Part shown: in pieces, positions 49,910 to 62,100 of the stretch | Layout of the letters: each line of letters starts with the position of its first letter | Numbering within the stretch: position 1 is the stretch's first letter | Origin: Nymphaea colorata | Taxonomy: Eukaryota > Streptophyta > Magnoliopsida > Nymphaeales > Nymphaeaceae | Length of the DNA stretch: 64,000 nt | Assembly (NCBI RefSeq): GCF_008831285.2 | Contig: NC_045140.1 | Span: 14,867,796 to 14,931,795, forward strand | Direction of reading: 5' to 3' | Position numbers and translations under genes: made by a program | Notes under the pieces: generated by a model | Told to the model about the DNA's origin: nothing | The model's database searches: none | The model's input: only the letters and a program-made list of their open reading frames with translations

Positions 49910-50568
49910 CTGATCTCCACTTGAGATATTGGTGTGCCAATTATCAGCCCACGGTAGCTTAGCTTGTTCAAGGATGACACAGAAAGATGCCTTTCCCACT
50001 CCCTCGTCTTTATCACCATTTTGTGACGCCTGATTTCTTGAACGGCGGTGACGCCTGACAGAAGAGGCGGTTTACAACTTTGCTCCCCTGAGAAAAATAC
50101 CATTATTCTTCTATTTTGAACGATGATGGTCTAGCTCATTGACCGATTCAATCGAATTGGTCCAGCTGAAACTAATTAAAAGGAGATGCTTGAGCTTTTG
50201 AGAATAAACGAATAGGTTGGCCATCAGGGCAAAGTTACTCATCCTCCTCTGTACTTTAATTAGCTAAGCACCACTCAAGCTAGCCACACGCATTGCCAAT
50301 CTCATGCCATGCGCAGGACGAAAGAACAGGTTGAGGGCCACCACTTACCGCAAATTTTACAGGAACGATCTTGTGTTGCCCTTCCTTTGTCATTGAGTTC
50401 TTCTCGGCAGAGTTGACAGAATCGATGCTTTTTGAGCTGAAACGTGGGGCCGGGACTTAATAGACATGGACGACCGAATTGACAGAAATGTGAGATGAGA
50501 TGGAGAACAGGTGGTAAGGACGGAGCGACGAGTGATAAGGTAAGACAAAAGCTATGAATCAAGTGCAA
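49910..50568 (-). CDS. Possible two-exon gene with a double CxxC motif (tentative)
   Basis: On the minus strand an open stretch down to 50349 ends at a strong donor (TTTGCG|GTAAGTGG), and a second open stretch 50087-49910 starts after a good acceptor (TTTTTCTCAG) and ends at a weaker donor (ATCAG|GTACCC). Joined, the frame stays open. The first part has FCQLCREELNDKG then SCKIC, that is two C-x2-C pairs 16 residues apart, which could bind zinc; the second is basic (EIRRHKMVIKTREWERHL). The first ATG in frame is at 50568, but an acceptor-like ACGTTTCAG near 50440 is also possible. No family recognised and no third exon found. It could be a decayed gene or chance. Confidence 0.25.
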
Positions 50569-50667
50569 AATCTGGACCTATTGCTCCTGTCACAGCCTTG
50601 TCCTCCAGGCAGTATCATTAAGTTTTACTTCAAGGGGCTCACCTGAACGTTACTTCTCTGAGCCAAT

Positions 50668-50830
50668 GGCAGAGCCAGAAATGTCTAGCTGAAGGGCACT
50701 AGTAGGTCAAATTATAAACTTTGAAGGGCACCTGTAAGTAAAAGTTATGGAAGTAACTATATACAAATAAGACAATTTATGTGGGCTGCCTGGTGTGGGC
50801 AACTGCCAACATCAGCCCACACCCGCCTTT
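50668..50830. repeat. Dispersed repeat relic with GGCAGAGCC end
   Basis: Begins around CCAATGGCAGAGCCAGAAAT and ends with GTGGGCAACTGCCAACATC and a GC-rich tail. Similar word sets occur at 37440-37630 (GGTAGGCAACTGCCTACACAAG then CTCCACCACTG) and, reduced, at 60757-60803 (GGGGCATTTGCCCCC then GGCTCTTCCACTG). This suggests a common non-autonomous element whose class I cannot name. Confidence 0.4.
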
Positions 50831-51758
50831 ACTGCACTGAGCGCGTGCCCATTAACTGGTCTAGTCTTTCGGGGGCTTCTTGTCCGCAAGAACACAGAAT
50901 TACATATAATCTGTTTGAATGAAGCTAAAACCATGTTAAACACCTGGTTTTTGCATCCAAAGAAGTTTTTTTGTAAGATCAGTTTGATGCTACAACCATG
51001 TTTGAACAACCAATCTGCTAACATTACTGACCACTTAACAAGAAGTTAGGAGGCAATAAGCAGACAAAGCAATCTCATAATTAGGGTAGTCCCAGACATT
51101 TCCCTTCTTTCATCATTAAAAGCATTTTTACTTGCTACAGGAAAGATCAAAAGAGCATATAACATGAGTTTATTGAATACATAATCCTTAGACCAAGAAC
51201 TGGCACTTTCATTCTCACAGCTGCCTGAAAGACTGGGGCCCCTGTACATTCATACGCCCACATGAATAGGCAGCTCATGTGTACACTTGTATATCATTAT
51301 TAACGTGAAAGTATATCCTTTCCCATCTCAAAATTGACCTAACTTCGTTAAAACACTTGGAACATAAGCAGAAGAAGCTTCTACTTACACTCTCACAAGC
51401 AAAGGACATACGACACCATGTATATTAACACATAGCATATGAGTAAATAATATGTAGATCTGAAACTTGGGCAGTATAAGGAAATCTGCTCTCATCTTAA
51501 AAAATGATGATAATAACCTTGGGTTGTTGTTTTACTTCCCTTTTCTTCAATCCACCCACCACTTCTAAGTATCAACATTACCAGGTTCACCAAGTCCTTG
51601 TTTCTGCTGCGAACAGAAGCTAGGACGTCATGAACTTGGTCATGCCTCCCATGATCCAGAAAAACCCACGAGGAGTCCAAGGCTAAGATCATCATATTTT
51701 TAGGATTGGTCAAGAGCTCAAATAGATTTCACTTTTAGACATGCCCAAGATCAAGCTT

Positions 51759-53848
51759 CTAGTTAAACAGCTTGGCTCGGCTGGACGAGGTTCTGCTGGG
51801 CCAGATGAACAATCTCTCATAGAGGCGTTTGCGCTTGGTGGTGTGAGAGGTCTCGGTTTCGAATCTCCTCAGCATTTCCCACATTACTTGGACATCTTCA
51901 TATCCGCATGTTTGGACATCGTTTCTCAGTTTTAGGAGCCCTCCACCTGCAAATTAGCAAAACCCGGCGTGGTCAATTAGGTTTCAAAGATAATAGAAAA
52001 TCTCCAAATCTTAATGCCTTTAGGTACCGTACCAATGCGTCAGAATCGTCGTCATTAGTTTCCATTGTTTCTTATACATGAGAAAGCTAGAAGTTGGATT
52101 CAATGAGACCGTTGGTTTCACTTCAAACGGAGTCTATGCGATCCTTAGTTTCCATTGTTTCCTATACTCGAGCAGTTCAACAGAACATTTCAAGAAAATG
52201 TTAAAGTCGAGTATCCTTTTTCCCCTCTATGTCAGGAAAAAAAAAAAACAGCAAAAGAAAGAGGTCAGAAAAATACAAGTTGGCACCAGTGAGCCTACTT
52301 TTAGACCTCCCCACTCAAAATCAAGTCTTATTTTATTAAACCAAACGACTTAAATGGAAACCCAAAATTTTCAAAAGGCAACAGCAGTATACTGAAAGAA
52401 TTTTAAAGTACCAAATTATCACGCGTTACACAATTATCTAATATTCAACAAAAGATTGCTTTTGAGGTAATTTGGTACCAACATTTTAATTTTGTCGTCA
52501 GTGTAGTAACCAAAACCATACTCTGTAGGTTGATCATAAGTTCGAATCCCGATGCACCTTCTTCTGGGACGGACCGATCAAGGCCCACAAAGCTCATCAG
52601 CCAAATGGGTCTGGTCCAGCCAGATGGCGACAGCCCGATGCCATGCATTTGAACCGTCCCCGCCACTAAATTCAACCCAAAGCTTTGATGAATCTATTTG
52701 ACAATTCGGCCGTTCGTTTTAACCAGGCCTCCTCTTGGCTTGGCCTTTCCAATTGAAAACGGGTCGGATATGGTTCTCAGCATTTCTTTACTACGGGATT
52801 TGAATCTGACCCGACCACAAATATGACGCAGATAAATAAGCACATTACAATGTGGATGGGAGCGAACGGACAGACCTACACCGTTGGATCGCGAAGATCT
52901 ACGATCTCGCCGCTTGGTCATGTATATAATTAACGGGAGGGATGGTGCTTTGCCTTCGTGTAAGCATATGCTTCAGCATTAGATTGCAAAAAGGCATTCC
53001 TCCCAACCGCTAAAAATGTCACGAAACGGACATGAACTTCTAGACACCGATAAACTTTTAAATAAATAAAAAAAAAATTACATTTAATGTTTCCTGGAGA
53101 AAACTCTGATCAGTGTCGGATGTATCAATTTAGAACGAGAAGATTACGTTTCCTTCTCAAGACGAAATACCAAAAGGTATATGGTTTTAAAATTTATGAA
53201 CAGATGCAAACAAATAACTTTGAAATTCGAATACATGTATAAAATTCGAATCTGCTGTTCTCTGTCTGTCTGTGTTCTCCCCCAGAATGAATTCAACCCA
53301 AATGAAAAAAACGGATTTCTTGTACAGGAAAGGAAGGACCTAAGGGGCAATTATTAAACCAAACCCCAAAAAATAATATTTACAAAAAGAAAGGCAGCAT
53401 CCCAAGAAGAACCAGTAAATTAAACAATAAAAAAATCAACTACCGTAAAAAAACATCATATAAATTGGAGTCGGCAGTCGTTAAATTGATGAGGAAAATA
53501 ATAAATCTATCCATCTTGCAAGATGGCAACGGCAAAGAAAAGAAGAACCGGAATTTATCCTGTTTAAGGATTAAATTTGACAGACATGAGACAACTAATT
53601 TCAGCGGAAGTTTTTCTTGTGGCGGCTCCGATGGGGATTTTCGGTCAAGACTCGCATCCCACAGATGACTCATTTCTGGTTTTTTTTTTTTTCCTTTTGA
53701 TTACCATTTCCTCCAATTTATTTCTTCCATCAATTTAAAAGGAAACAAGAAAGAAGAAGAACTCACCGTGTTTTCTCGTTCGGACGCGAGCTGAGATCGC
53801 CAACCAAACCCGCCGGACGGGGAAGACCATCTTCTGCCACCAGTCCAT
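51759..53848 (-). CDS. Small basic plant protein of 89 aa, two exons, function unknown
   Basis: Two exons on the minus strand, 53767-53848 (82 bp) and 51759-51946 (188 bp), joined across a 1820-bp intron with donor CACG|GTGAGT and acceptor TTTGCAG|GTGGAGG; together exactly 90 codons including the stop at 51759-51761. The protein starts MDWWQKMVFPVRRVWLAIS, continues with a basic RVRTRKHGGGLLKLRND, then CGYEDVQVMWEMLRR, and ends in a basic Ser-rich tail. I recall similar short plant proteins (MDWWxKxxFPVRRVW at the start, YEDVxVMWEML in the middle) that are annotated only as uncharacterised. No signal peptide or membrane segment; the WW and FPVRRVW part may be an amphipathic helix. An upstream in-frame ATG at 53953 would add 35 residues but similarity starts at the chosen one. 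It is called because the splice, phase and family-like motifs agree. Confidence 0.8.
51947..53766 (-). other. Intron of the 89-aa protein gene
   Basis: 1820 bp between donor GTGAGT (53766) and acceptor TTTGCAG (51947). It contains no coding-like frame. Near 52520-52560 a GTTCGAATCCCG box-B-like word may mark a decayed SINE. A GC-richer patch lies at about 52560-52720. Confidence 0.75.
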
Positions 53849-54075
53849 CTCCCTGCTCCCGCTGTTCCTCCGGCGAACCCGAATCCGTCGAATCGCTAAT
53901 ATCCGGGAAATTATGGATCGGAAGACGGCCAGATTTGATCGGGAAATTATCAACCGCAGCGACCGAGAGAGAGAGAAGTAAGAGTAGTTTGATTAGAGAG
54001 AGGAGAGGAGGTGCTTTCGGCAGCTAAGAACACGAGCGAGCATCAACACAGAGACAGAGGGAAGAAGAGAGACCC
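53849..54075 (-). promoter_or_regulatory. 5' leader of the 89-aa protein gene
   Basis: Upstream of the chosen ATG on the minus strand. It is CT-rich (CTCTCTCTCTCGG near 53970), as plant leaders often are. An in-frame ATG at 53953 and the frame between could make an N-terminal extension, considered less likely. Transcription probably starts near 54000-54070. Confidence 0.45.
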
Positions 54076-54086
54076 ACCAACCATGT

Positions 54087-54113
54087 CTGGCACGTGCTTT
54101 TTACACGTGCCAG
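54087..54113. promoter_or_regulatory. Perfect inverted pair of G-boxes (CACGTG)
   Basis: CTGGCACGTG (54087-54096) and CACGTGCCAG (54104-54113) are perfect inverted repeats separated by 7 bp. Each holds the palindromic G-box CACGTG bound by plant bZIP and bHLH factors. The pair lies about 240-265 bp upstream of the 89-aa gene's ATG, right at its probable core promoter. GCCACGTCGG (54179) and CCACGT (54215) follow further upstream. Confidence 0.65.
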
Positions 54114-55189
54114 GCGGCCCGAGGTCGTCTTCCCCTTCGCCAGGCCGTCCGATCGGATGCTCCCCATCTTCGATCTTTGCCACGTCGGCAGGAAGGCCGG
54201 CCATTGGGAGGTCACCACGTTTTTAATTTCTTTTTGTTTTTCTCAAAAAAGAAAGAAAAAAGATTTTTGGTGCTCCGATAATGCCTTCCTTTCTTCAACA
54301 CCACTGATTTTGACCGTTGACGACGACGCTTCTTTACTTGTTCGCTCTACACTTGGACGCACCTCATTGGCTCTTTCGAGTACCCCTTGGCGAGCCTTTG
54401 AAAAACTCGCCGGCGACCTTTAATTCCACTTTGTATTGAACTTTTTGATACGCTTAGTATGCATATCATTCCAATTACATGTAAGAAATTAGACTTGGGC
54501 TTGTATTTTTTGTGTTTGAATTCAAGTCTAACTCCAAGTTCTTCTGATTCTTGATCTGACACGACATTTGTGTAGTTTGTTGGACTCGATAAACTATTTA
54601 ACCCATTGGATTGAATTATTTTTTTGTAGAGGATCATAAAGATCACATAGATGAGATTGGAAGATCCGAGTAATTAGATCCAAAATTTGGTAGGATATTT
54701 TAAGGCGCTGTATAAGGTGATGACAGCAACCGCAGCACCAAAAAGCACTTTTTTTTTCATCAATCCATGAAGGTGAGTGATCTCGTGAGGGCAACATAAC
54801 CTTTAAATGAGACTCAGATCCCTAAAAATCCTTTCTCCTTTGTCCGCTTATCTCTTGATTGAATCAAAAAACAAAAAAAAAAAATGGAACTCTCCGTCTA
54901 ATTTGGTTTCGAGTACCAAATTCACCAACTTGAACTCCATCCCACACCAACCTCCCAACTACCGATTCAAGTAATATAATTGAATCCTTCATTAGCTTCT
55001 AATCTCCAGAGTCGGTGAACTTCTTCCAAAATAATCTCAATTAGCGAAATCTTTTAAAGGTCGGACTAGATAAGAATCGAGCAAGTCTTATTAGATGAAC
55101 TCGAGTGACGTTATTCCGAACTATTAACTCAATTTGCAAAATAAATAAATAAATAAAGCCGGGCTAAATCGCCGATCAGATGGGACGCG

Positions 55190-55290
55190 TCTTCCGCCTC
55201 GGATACCCCTCCGACACCGACAGTCGGACGATGACGTGTCGTCCACGTCAGCTTCTTAGTCTGCGTTGCAGGCGGACACGTGGAATTGAG
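55190..55290. promoter_or_regulatory. Cluster of ACGT-core (ABRE/G-box-like) elements
   Basis: Within a short GC-rich block: ATGACGTGTCGTCCACGTCAGC (cores near 55234 and 55246) and GGACACGTGGAA near 55275. GACACGTGG is a textbook ABRE. It lies about 1.4 kb upstream of the 89-aa gene's start and next to no other gene I can see. Confidence 0.45.
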
Positions 55291-56114
55291 CGTGAGCTCC
55301 CGTGGAGCTTCTGCGTGGGAGAAAATGGGAAAAGGACACCCGAACCGTCCTCACGATCTCGACTTCGCTTTTATTTTCTTTTTTAAATATCTACGTAATT
55401 TTCATTACTTTTTTGACGGTACAATACTATTGTGTTTATACACAGCATCTTCATTCAATTGAGATGGGGTCGAAATCTATAAAAGCAAAGAAATATGCAG
55501 CAGGCTTGTTTAATTAAGAATTTCGCAAGTTAGAAAAGAAAAAGAAAACAATGTGTGCTTGGTCGGGTTGATGGATCGATGATGAAAGCTCGGTTGTCAG
55601 TTTAATTTGAATGAGTGTTATTTTTTTAAACTGCAAATGATATATGTGTTGCACTGTAGTCATCCAATTGCCAAAAATTTTCAATATTCTCAAAAAATCT
55701 TCAATTCGTTGATGGTCTTTAGCAATACAAAAGGAAATGTATGACATCTATTAAATAGTTTTACATGGGAAAAGATATAAAGTTGGAGATTAAGTTGATT
55801 TTGGTTTTGTTGGCATTTAACAACTGAACTGTCGGCGTCATTACAAGGCCAAACTTTGTCAAGTTGTTGCCGGAGGCGAGACTAATCGAGTTGACTGATA
55901 TGGCTCGTGGATCGCGGCTGCTTATTGTGTCAAAGTTTGGCCCTGTCCGACCGAACCGGTAGCTGAGCTCTTTTCTTTTTTTATCTGGCCCGATTTCGTC
56001 CGGTCCTGGTCAAAATCGCACGCCCACAACAACTTGAGTAGGTAATACATTTTTTCCACTGGCTCTTACCAACACTGTGTGAAACTTCCTGGTTGCTTCC
56101 ATAGAGAACTCCAT

Positions 56115-56133
56115 TCTCTCTCTCTCTCTCTCT
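56115..56133. repeat. (CT)n microsatellite
   Basis: About 19 bp of CT in intergenic DNA. Confidence 0.85.
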
Positions 56134-59100
56134 TAGAACCAGTTGTAGATTTTTTTTAAAAAAAAAAACAAATCACTTCAGTTGAAAATTAATGGCACCG
56201 AGTTGCACAAATTGAAGAAGATACGTTCTTGATCAACGGGACTTCTTTTGGCTGGCAGTGAGTCACGCATTAGAACGTGTTTCCCAACATAAAATATGAC
56301 ATCTACAGTTACAAAAAAGATTGCGCACATTGTGGGCGTTGATTTTTTATGTTGGGTCCGAAGTCATCATCTATCTACCAAACCATGAGAAACAAATTTA
56401 AAAAGGTTAATTAAATCAACATCAAATCACAATCAAAAGAAGATAACAATAATTGGAAGAAGCGATAATACATGCACATGCTCATGAAGGTATGCTCAAA
56501 AAATTTAGTGCTGCATTCGTTTAGTTGATGATGTATTAGATACAAGAAAACTAAGCAACGGAAATGCCTAACACGATTTTCGTAATTCAAAATATATGTG
56601 CAAAATCATGCAAATATAATGTATAAATTAACCTTATAAGATTAGCGACAGCAGATACCTTTCTCAAAACATCAAATGTGTAAGCTTCTTTGTTCGAATC
56701 GACAACTTAAGATGCTGGGTGGCGCACACAATAAGTATAATTTGATGAACTTATAAAATGAGTGTCTATAATATGTGGGTCATGCGCGTCACGGGCGATT
56801 AATTTGGAGGTCAGCAGTTTGGAGTTGCATGTTCCAATCAAATTGTAGATCCGACTCATTCGAATTTAATACAAGCAAAAAGACCACCGTCTCAAAATCA
56901 TTTTTCTCACCATCAATTAATATCGCTGGAGGCCCCAAGGGCTTTCCTTTTAGAAGCACATATCTCTTTTTGCATGTTCACTTCACATATGAACAGTCTG
57001 AGCCTACAGCCTCTCTTCCTTTCAAGAGGGAGCAAAAGCCAAAGAGCAAAAGATCAAGGCATCCACAAGGAGCATGGCCGGTTTGATATGGACAAACACT
57101 AACTACCACTTGGGATGTTGGTACTTGGTCCTCAAGCTTTAGTTCTATGAAAAACAGCCATGTGGAAGTTTGCGGATGACCGGCCCCGCCACGAACATTG
57201 TTCGTCCGCCCTGTGTCCGACACGTGGGATGCCAATATTCATGGTTGTAGTGCAGGACATGTAGACCCATCAACGTTATTAGGGATGTCAACGGCTCAGA
57301 TTTATCAACTGGAATTCTACTTGAAGTAGAATGCTTTTCAGATTTTGCTGATGAATCTATGCTGTATCAGATTTTGACAGATACCCAAACTCCCACTATG
57401 ATGTAATCAGTCCATCAGATTTGGCTCTAGGTCTTCATCCAAACCTGAATTCAGATTCACATAAAGTTATCCGATATCCAATTAACCAGAGGTTCTCTAA
57501 ATGCTGGTATTTTAAAGCATTTAGAGGATCCAAAGTTCCTATTTCACGTTAGGATGAACAGTTGGTGCCATCGATAGTGATCCAATCGCTAGCAAAATGT
57601 CATACAGCTGAGCTTTTTCTGCTTCATATATAACCCCTTGTTGTATACATTTCGTATTGCAAGTTGATCAATATACCTGCTTTTTCTTGTTTTAGGAAAT
57701 TATATCGCATCTTGATCCTTTTACGTCTCAGTATTTATCTGCTTCGTCTATAAAATACGAAAAAACTGGTGATATTGTTGTAAGTAACCGGGAATTGCGC
57801 TAGCTGCCGTATAGAATAATGCTTTATCCAAAAATTTCATGCCCATAGAAGAGAATCCGGGTGCAATAATCCTTCAGAAGGAGAGGGTCCACAATGTTTC
57901 CTACATGTTGGTGGTGACTAAAAGCCTTGAGAATGAATCCAAAGTCATAAAGATTGATTATGACTCCCACTTACAAATATAACTGGAAACAGACATCATC
58001 AGTTGAATGCTCAATATTACATGCCTTTACTAAAACCGATGGACAATTTCAATTTGAGAGATGCAAAATGACTCAGGAGGCACTTGGGAATCTGAGAAAA
58101 GAATAAATATTGCTGATCGTCAATGCAAACACTCTTTCTCTCCCTCCTCAAAGGTTCTTCACACAATGTGCTTTTTACACATCAGCATCAGCCGGCCATA
58201 TACATTGAGTTGCATTTTACTATTGTTGACTTGCGGCTACTTCTCCAGAGGAGTTGGTTTAGAAACAATCAATGGGCTACCAAAGCATAGGCATATTCTT
58301 TACTTGAATAGCAATGTTAAGGTGCCAAGAATGCCCCAAGTCACAAAAGTGTGCCTCTGGTAACTTACAGCAGCATCTCATGTACATGTAGAGTCATGAC
58401 TCCTTATACAAGCGCAGGTTGAACTGTAGAGAACTGTAGAGGTTAATTTACAGCTCTTTCTGTGTAGGTCTATGGCCGCGTCTTCTCCATCAACTTTTTT
58501 GAAGAGGACAAAAGAAAAAGAACTTTTAGTTTTCTAATGGAATAAAGAGAAACCAACTAATTACAATGGGGTGTTGATCATGGTGGATGATGATTATGGA
58601 TGCTCAAGAAGTGCTATAATATATGTTGACGTTAATTATTAGGGTCATGCTTTAATCTGTGTCTGCCTCCCACCTACGCGTGAAAGTTCTGTTCTAATTA
58701 ATTTATATTTATGACAAGGGCAGCGCAGCACTGCAACTCTCAACATCTATCAACCTCCATGGCTTAAGGCTGATCCACGTAGCCCAATTTACAGATGGTC
58801 CTCTTACGGACAAGATTTTTCCCGATCGAGTTGCCTTTTTCCGTATATTTCATGCATTCATTAGACCATGCTTCTTTCTAGTTCTCAAAGGGTAAAGAAG
58901 TGGGGCCGTGGCTTTCAGACAGACGGGAAGCCATGGTTTAATCCCCATGACCATGAGCATCATTTTTTATGTAAGGCGAAGTTGATAATATGGCCCCGCT
59001 TTGAAATCAAGGAGGAAGCGCAAGATTTTATTGTGTTATTGCTCTCACAGGCAGTGCTCTGAAAAACGGCCTGAACCGGCCGACGGATTTCGAACGGAAT

Positions 59101-61893
59101 TTTGAACCTCTCAACCGTTTTTAACTTTTCCATCATATCTATGCGTATATATGCACCCTAAGGCGAAGATTCCAGCTAGTAAAAGTTTAGGTGCTCATCC
59201 TTCTTTTTGAACTCTTCCTGACGGTGATCACATGATCTCCTCACCGCTGCTTGTAAAGGTAGATTGCACTTTACTTATGCATGCACATGAAGCATATTAA
59301 ATAAGCGGTTTTATAGTTAAATTTGCCTCCAGAGGTTCCTAGTCTGACACTCTTATCCTATAAACATAGCTCGCTAGTCTGATCGGCCTTGAAGAACCGA
59401 GAAAGATAAAAAGCTCTTTAATAACTTGGCTTTTTCTTTTTTGCTTTTTTCTCGAGCGAACCAACTGCTTAAAGAGTCCGTTTTATTCCTTGCATCCTGT
59501 AACTCGTGCTACCACATTCGCATTACATTATTATTGTTGTTATTCTTATATAGTGTTACTTATGGTGAAGCTATGATTAGTTGATGTTATCGCTGCTGCT
59601 GTTGTTATCAGAAAGAAGAGGTGCTGAGGACAACTTAATAATGAAATGCTTTTGCAGCATATAATCCTTGCAGTGGAATATGCTGCAGCATATGATAACA
59701 AGCTCTTTTGACCTGCAGAGAATCCAGAGATCCAACCTATCATTTGGTGATGCTTTGTGAAGTGAAGCTACGTCGGCGGGGCAAAGTCAAGCTTCTCTGA
59801 TTCCTACCCAAACGGGTTAAGTTTTAAGTGTCGTTGCGCAGAGGCCCGAAAATGGCCGGTTGGCACCCTCCCACAGGCGATGACCTTGATTCGGCCTTCA
59901 TGTATATTACTCTGTAAAGGAAAAGTAGAGAAGAACAGGTCCACACATTGTTCCTTTTCAAACTCGTTCAGGAAAAAAAAAAAGAATCTAATTGCAGGAG
60001 AAAAAAAAAGTTATAAGCCTACACGGGATCCTTGATCCTTTTTAATTGTTCAGTGAACGTGATTCATGTTTCCTGCAGGCCTTCAGTGTAAGGTAAAAAT
60101 TTCTACGGTCCCTGTCTAAACCAGTAAAGCGCACGCACTCATACATATTTTTATATATAGACAACATGGTGCTTACACAATTGGGTAGTACTGTCATAGC
60201 AGATTATGAGTATAAATTTCACTAAAATTTTCTGCATAGCAGAAACCTATTGCGCTCAGCTTGCTTTCAAGTTCAAAAGTGTTCGTTTCAGAGTTTTTTT
60301 TATGATCAGACAGACAATTGTTTGTATATCGTAAGTTAAACAAGTGGAGCAAGATTTCCATTCTTGATCAAGAATGGTTTCTGTACTGTCAGAAGAAAAC
60401 TTGCTATTTAGCTTTTGGTTCTTTATTTGCTCGTCTTTAATGATTACAAATATTTACTCTCCATCACCGTAACCTTAGCTAGTTGAGATTTTATTGGCCT
60501 TGCGCGCCTTTTAACTGTATGTGTCTTAGAGAATTCGGGCCTAGAATTGCTCCATTACCAGCCACTGCTCGGTCGGCGACTCATCTCATTCTGCAGCAGA
60601 GTCTGAAAAAGATAAAAAGATCGAGGGCTGTACATTGGGTTTCCCATTGATACATTCAGTTCAAATTTTAGCATCGCATGTTCACAATTTTCATAAATTT
60701 TAAACGAGTTTTTCCCCAAAAAAAAAGAATCAAACTAAATTTTTAACTTTTTAAAAGATTCAAGAGGGGCATTTGCCCCCTGCCAACATTTTGGCTCTTC
60801 CACTGTCTTTCAAATACTGCTTCAGGTTCTACAACTGATGCCGCTGATTTCCACTATGGTTCGTCTCTTCCTATCTGGTCAGCAAACTTTCTTAGGTCTT
60901 TTCTGCGGAATCGTCGTAAAGGCGATTGTAGGAAGAGAGCCAAATACTACAAACCGGCACAAGGCGCTCAGCTTAAAGTGTCGGCGCAGCCTTCACTCAT
61001 CTAAACCACGGTACGTCTTTTTCAAATTAAAACAGTACTGTGACAATACTCATCGGTCACTATTCAAGGTGTGTTCTTAGAGCTTCGAACCGGGTTCAAA
61101 TCCAAGGGTCTGCCATTGGATCGTTTGGAGACCTGGGCTCTTTCTTCAAATGGCAACTGCTCAGTCTACCACAAGGTTTGTTACTTGCAGACGACCTATC
61201 CACCAAGTTCATGAACTCCAACACAGACAAGGAAGGTATACTGCTTCCAATATGAAGTTCTTACAGGTCAAGTCCTTGCTAACGTTTTCTCGATAAGGCA
61301 TTAGGCATGGGGATCAGGGTCTATCAAATCCATAAAATGGTACAGTCTTTTGAAGGTCCGTTGTTATTAAGAATTACTCACCCTTTTCTTGTAGTTAACT
61401 AGTTTGCATATAGGCCAACAATACCACGCAAGCCTTATTACATAATTTATGTTTTTATACGAGAAAATTAATCAGATTTTTATCATTTTACTACTGTAAG
61501 AGCGATGCTTTTAATTGCTCTCTATATCTTTCACTTTGTCTATATATATAGATAGAAGAAAGGATGCGGCCCGAACTTATGATTTGAAAACTGAAATACC
61601 TTGATCATCCAGATCCAATTGAACCGTGTCTCCAATGCAGCAGATTAGTTATTGATACATCGTAATTGGATCCAGGCTGATAACATCCAAACTTTGCAGA
61701 AGCCCGACCAGGTTGCACCTGCCCATGAACCTGAGACCTCATGACTCGGTTGGACCGTGGAGTTTAAAACCGTCAGATTGATGGATCCAACGGCTGACAA
61801 CGCCGGCTCGTCCTGCAAGTACCTGGGAGGCCGTTTGGTAGCAGCGCGCGAATTTTTCTATCAAACGCCGTCCGCCCGACGGCCGGGCAGCGG

Positions 61894-62100
61894 TATAAAT
61901 TCTTCCCCTGTTCTGCGCCCTTCCCGAGGCTCAGCGCAACTGAACGCGTCTCGCGTTCTCATCCTCCCGCACAGCTGTCTCTCTCTCTCTCTCTCTCTCT
62001 GTGCAACCCACGGCTAACCAAACGATTCTCACCCGGTGCCCGTCTGTCTCTCGTTCTCATCCTTTTCAGGTTTCCTTTCCCATTCCTCCATTGTTCACAA
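61894..62100 (+). promoter_or_regulatory. Probable promoter and CT-rich leader of a gene running off the right edge
   Basis: TATAAAT at 61894-61900 lies in a GC-rich block. It is followed at the usual distance by GAGGCTCAGCGC (about 61926) and then a (CT)n leader at 61978-62000 and CACCCGGTGCCCGTCTG. This pattern is typical of a plant transcription start. A possible acceptor TCCTTTTCAG ends at 62068. The coding region is not identified: the first ATG in a decent context is at 62155 (MPSLELLQYNACTFF), open only to the TG repeat. Confidence 0.45.
61978..62000. repeat. (CT)n microsatellite in a probable leader
   Basis: A 23-bp CT run about 80 bp after the TATA box at 61894. Confidence 0.9.

Larger units (their letters stand above)
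48202..51750. other. Intergenic stretch between the ERF gene and the 89-aa gene
   Basis: Starts with the 3' UTR of the ERF gene. It holds the (CT)n(TA)n tract at 48940-49011, a possible two-exon minus-strand gene at 49910-50568 (listed separately), a dispersed-repeat relic at about 50668-50830, and the 3' UTR of the 89-aa gene next to 51759. Confidence 0.5.
54114..61750. other. Intergenic stretch, no gene supported
   Basis: AT-rich with A-tracts, (CT)n at 56115-56133 and the ABRE-like cluster at 55190-55290. Open frames such as 56775-57086, 58061-58363 and 60838-61255 show no family features. Degraded repeat sequence is likely around 57270-57540. No RNA gene was found. Confidence 0.45.

Noticed and set aside
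51830-51900. tRNA/SINE-like box B word (GGTTTCGAATCTCC) on the plus strand
   Set aside because: It is the antisense of coding sequence in exon 2 of the 89-aa gene, and no box A or cloverleaf can be formed around it.
52520-52600. Possible tRNA gene or SINE (GTTCGAATCCCG)
   Set aside because: Only the T-loop-like word is present; no acceptor stem, no box A at the right distance. At most a decayed SINE in an intron.
58860-58960. tRNA-like patch with GGTTTAATCCCC
   Set aside because: No cloverleaf can be drawn and no A-box is present.
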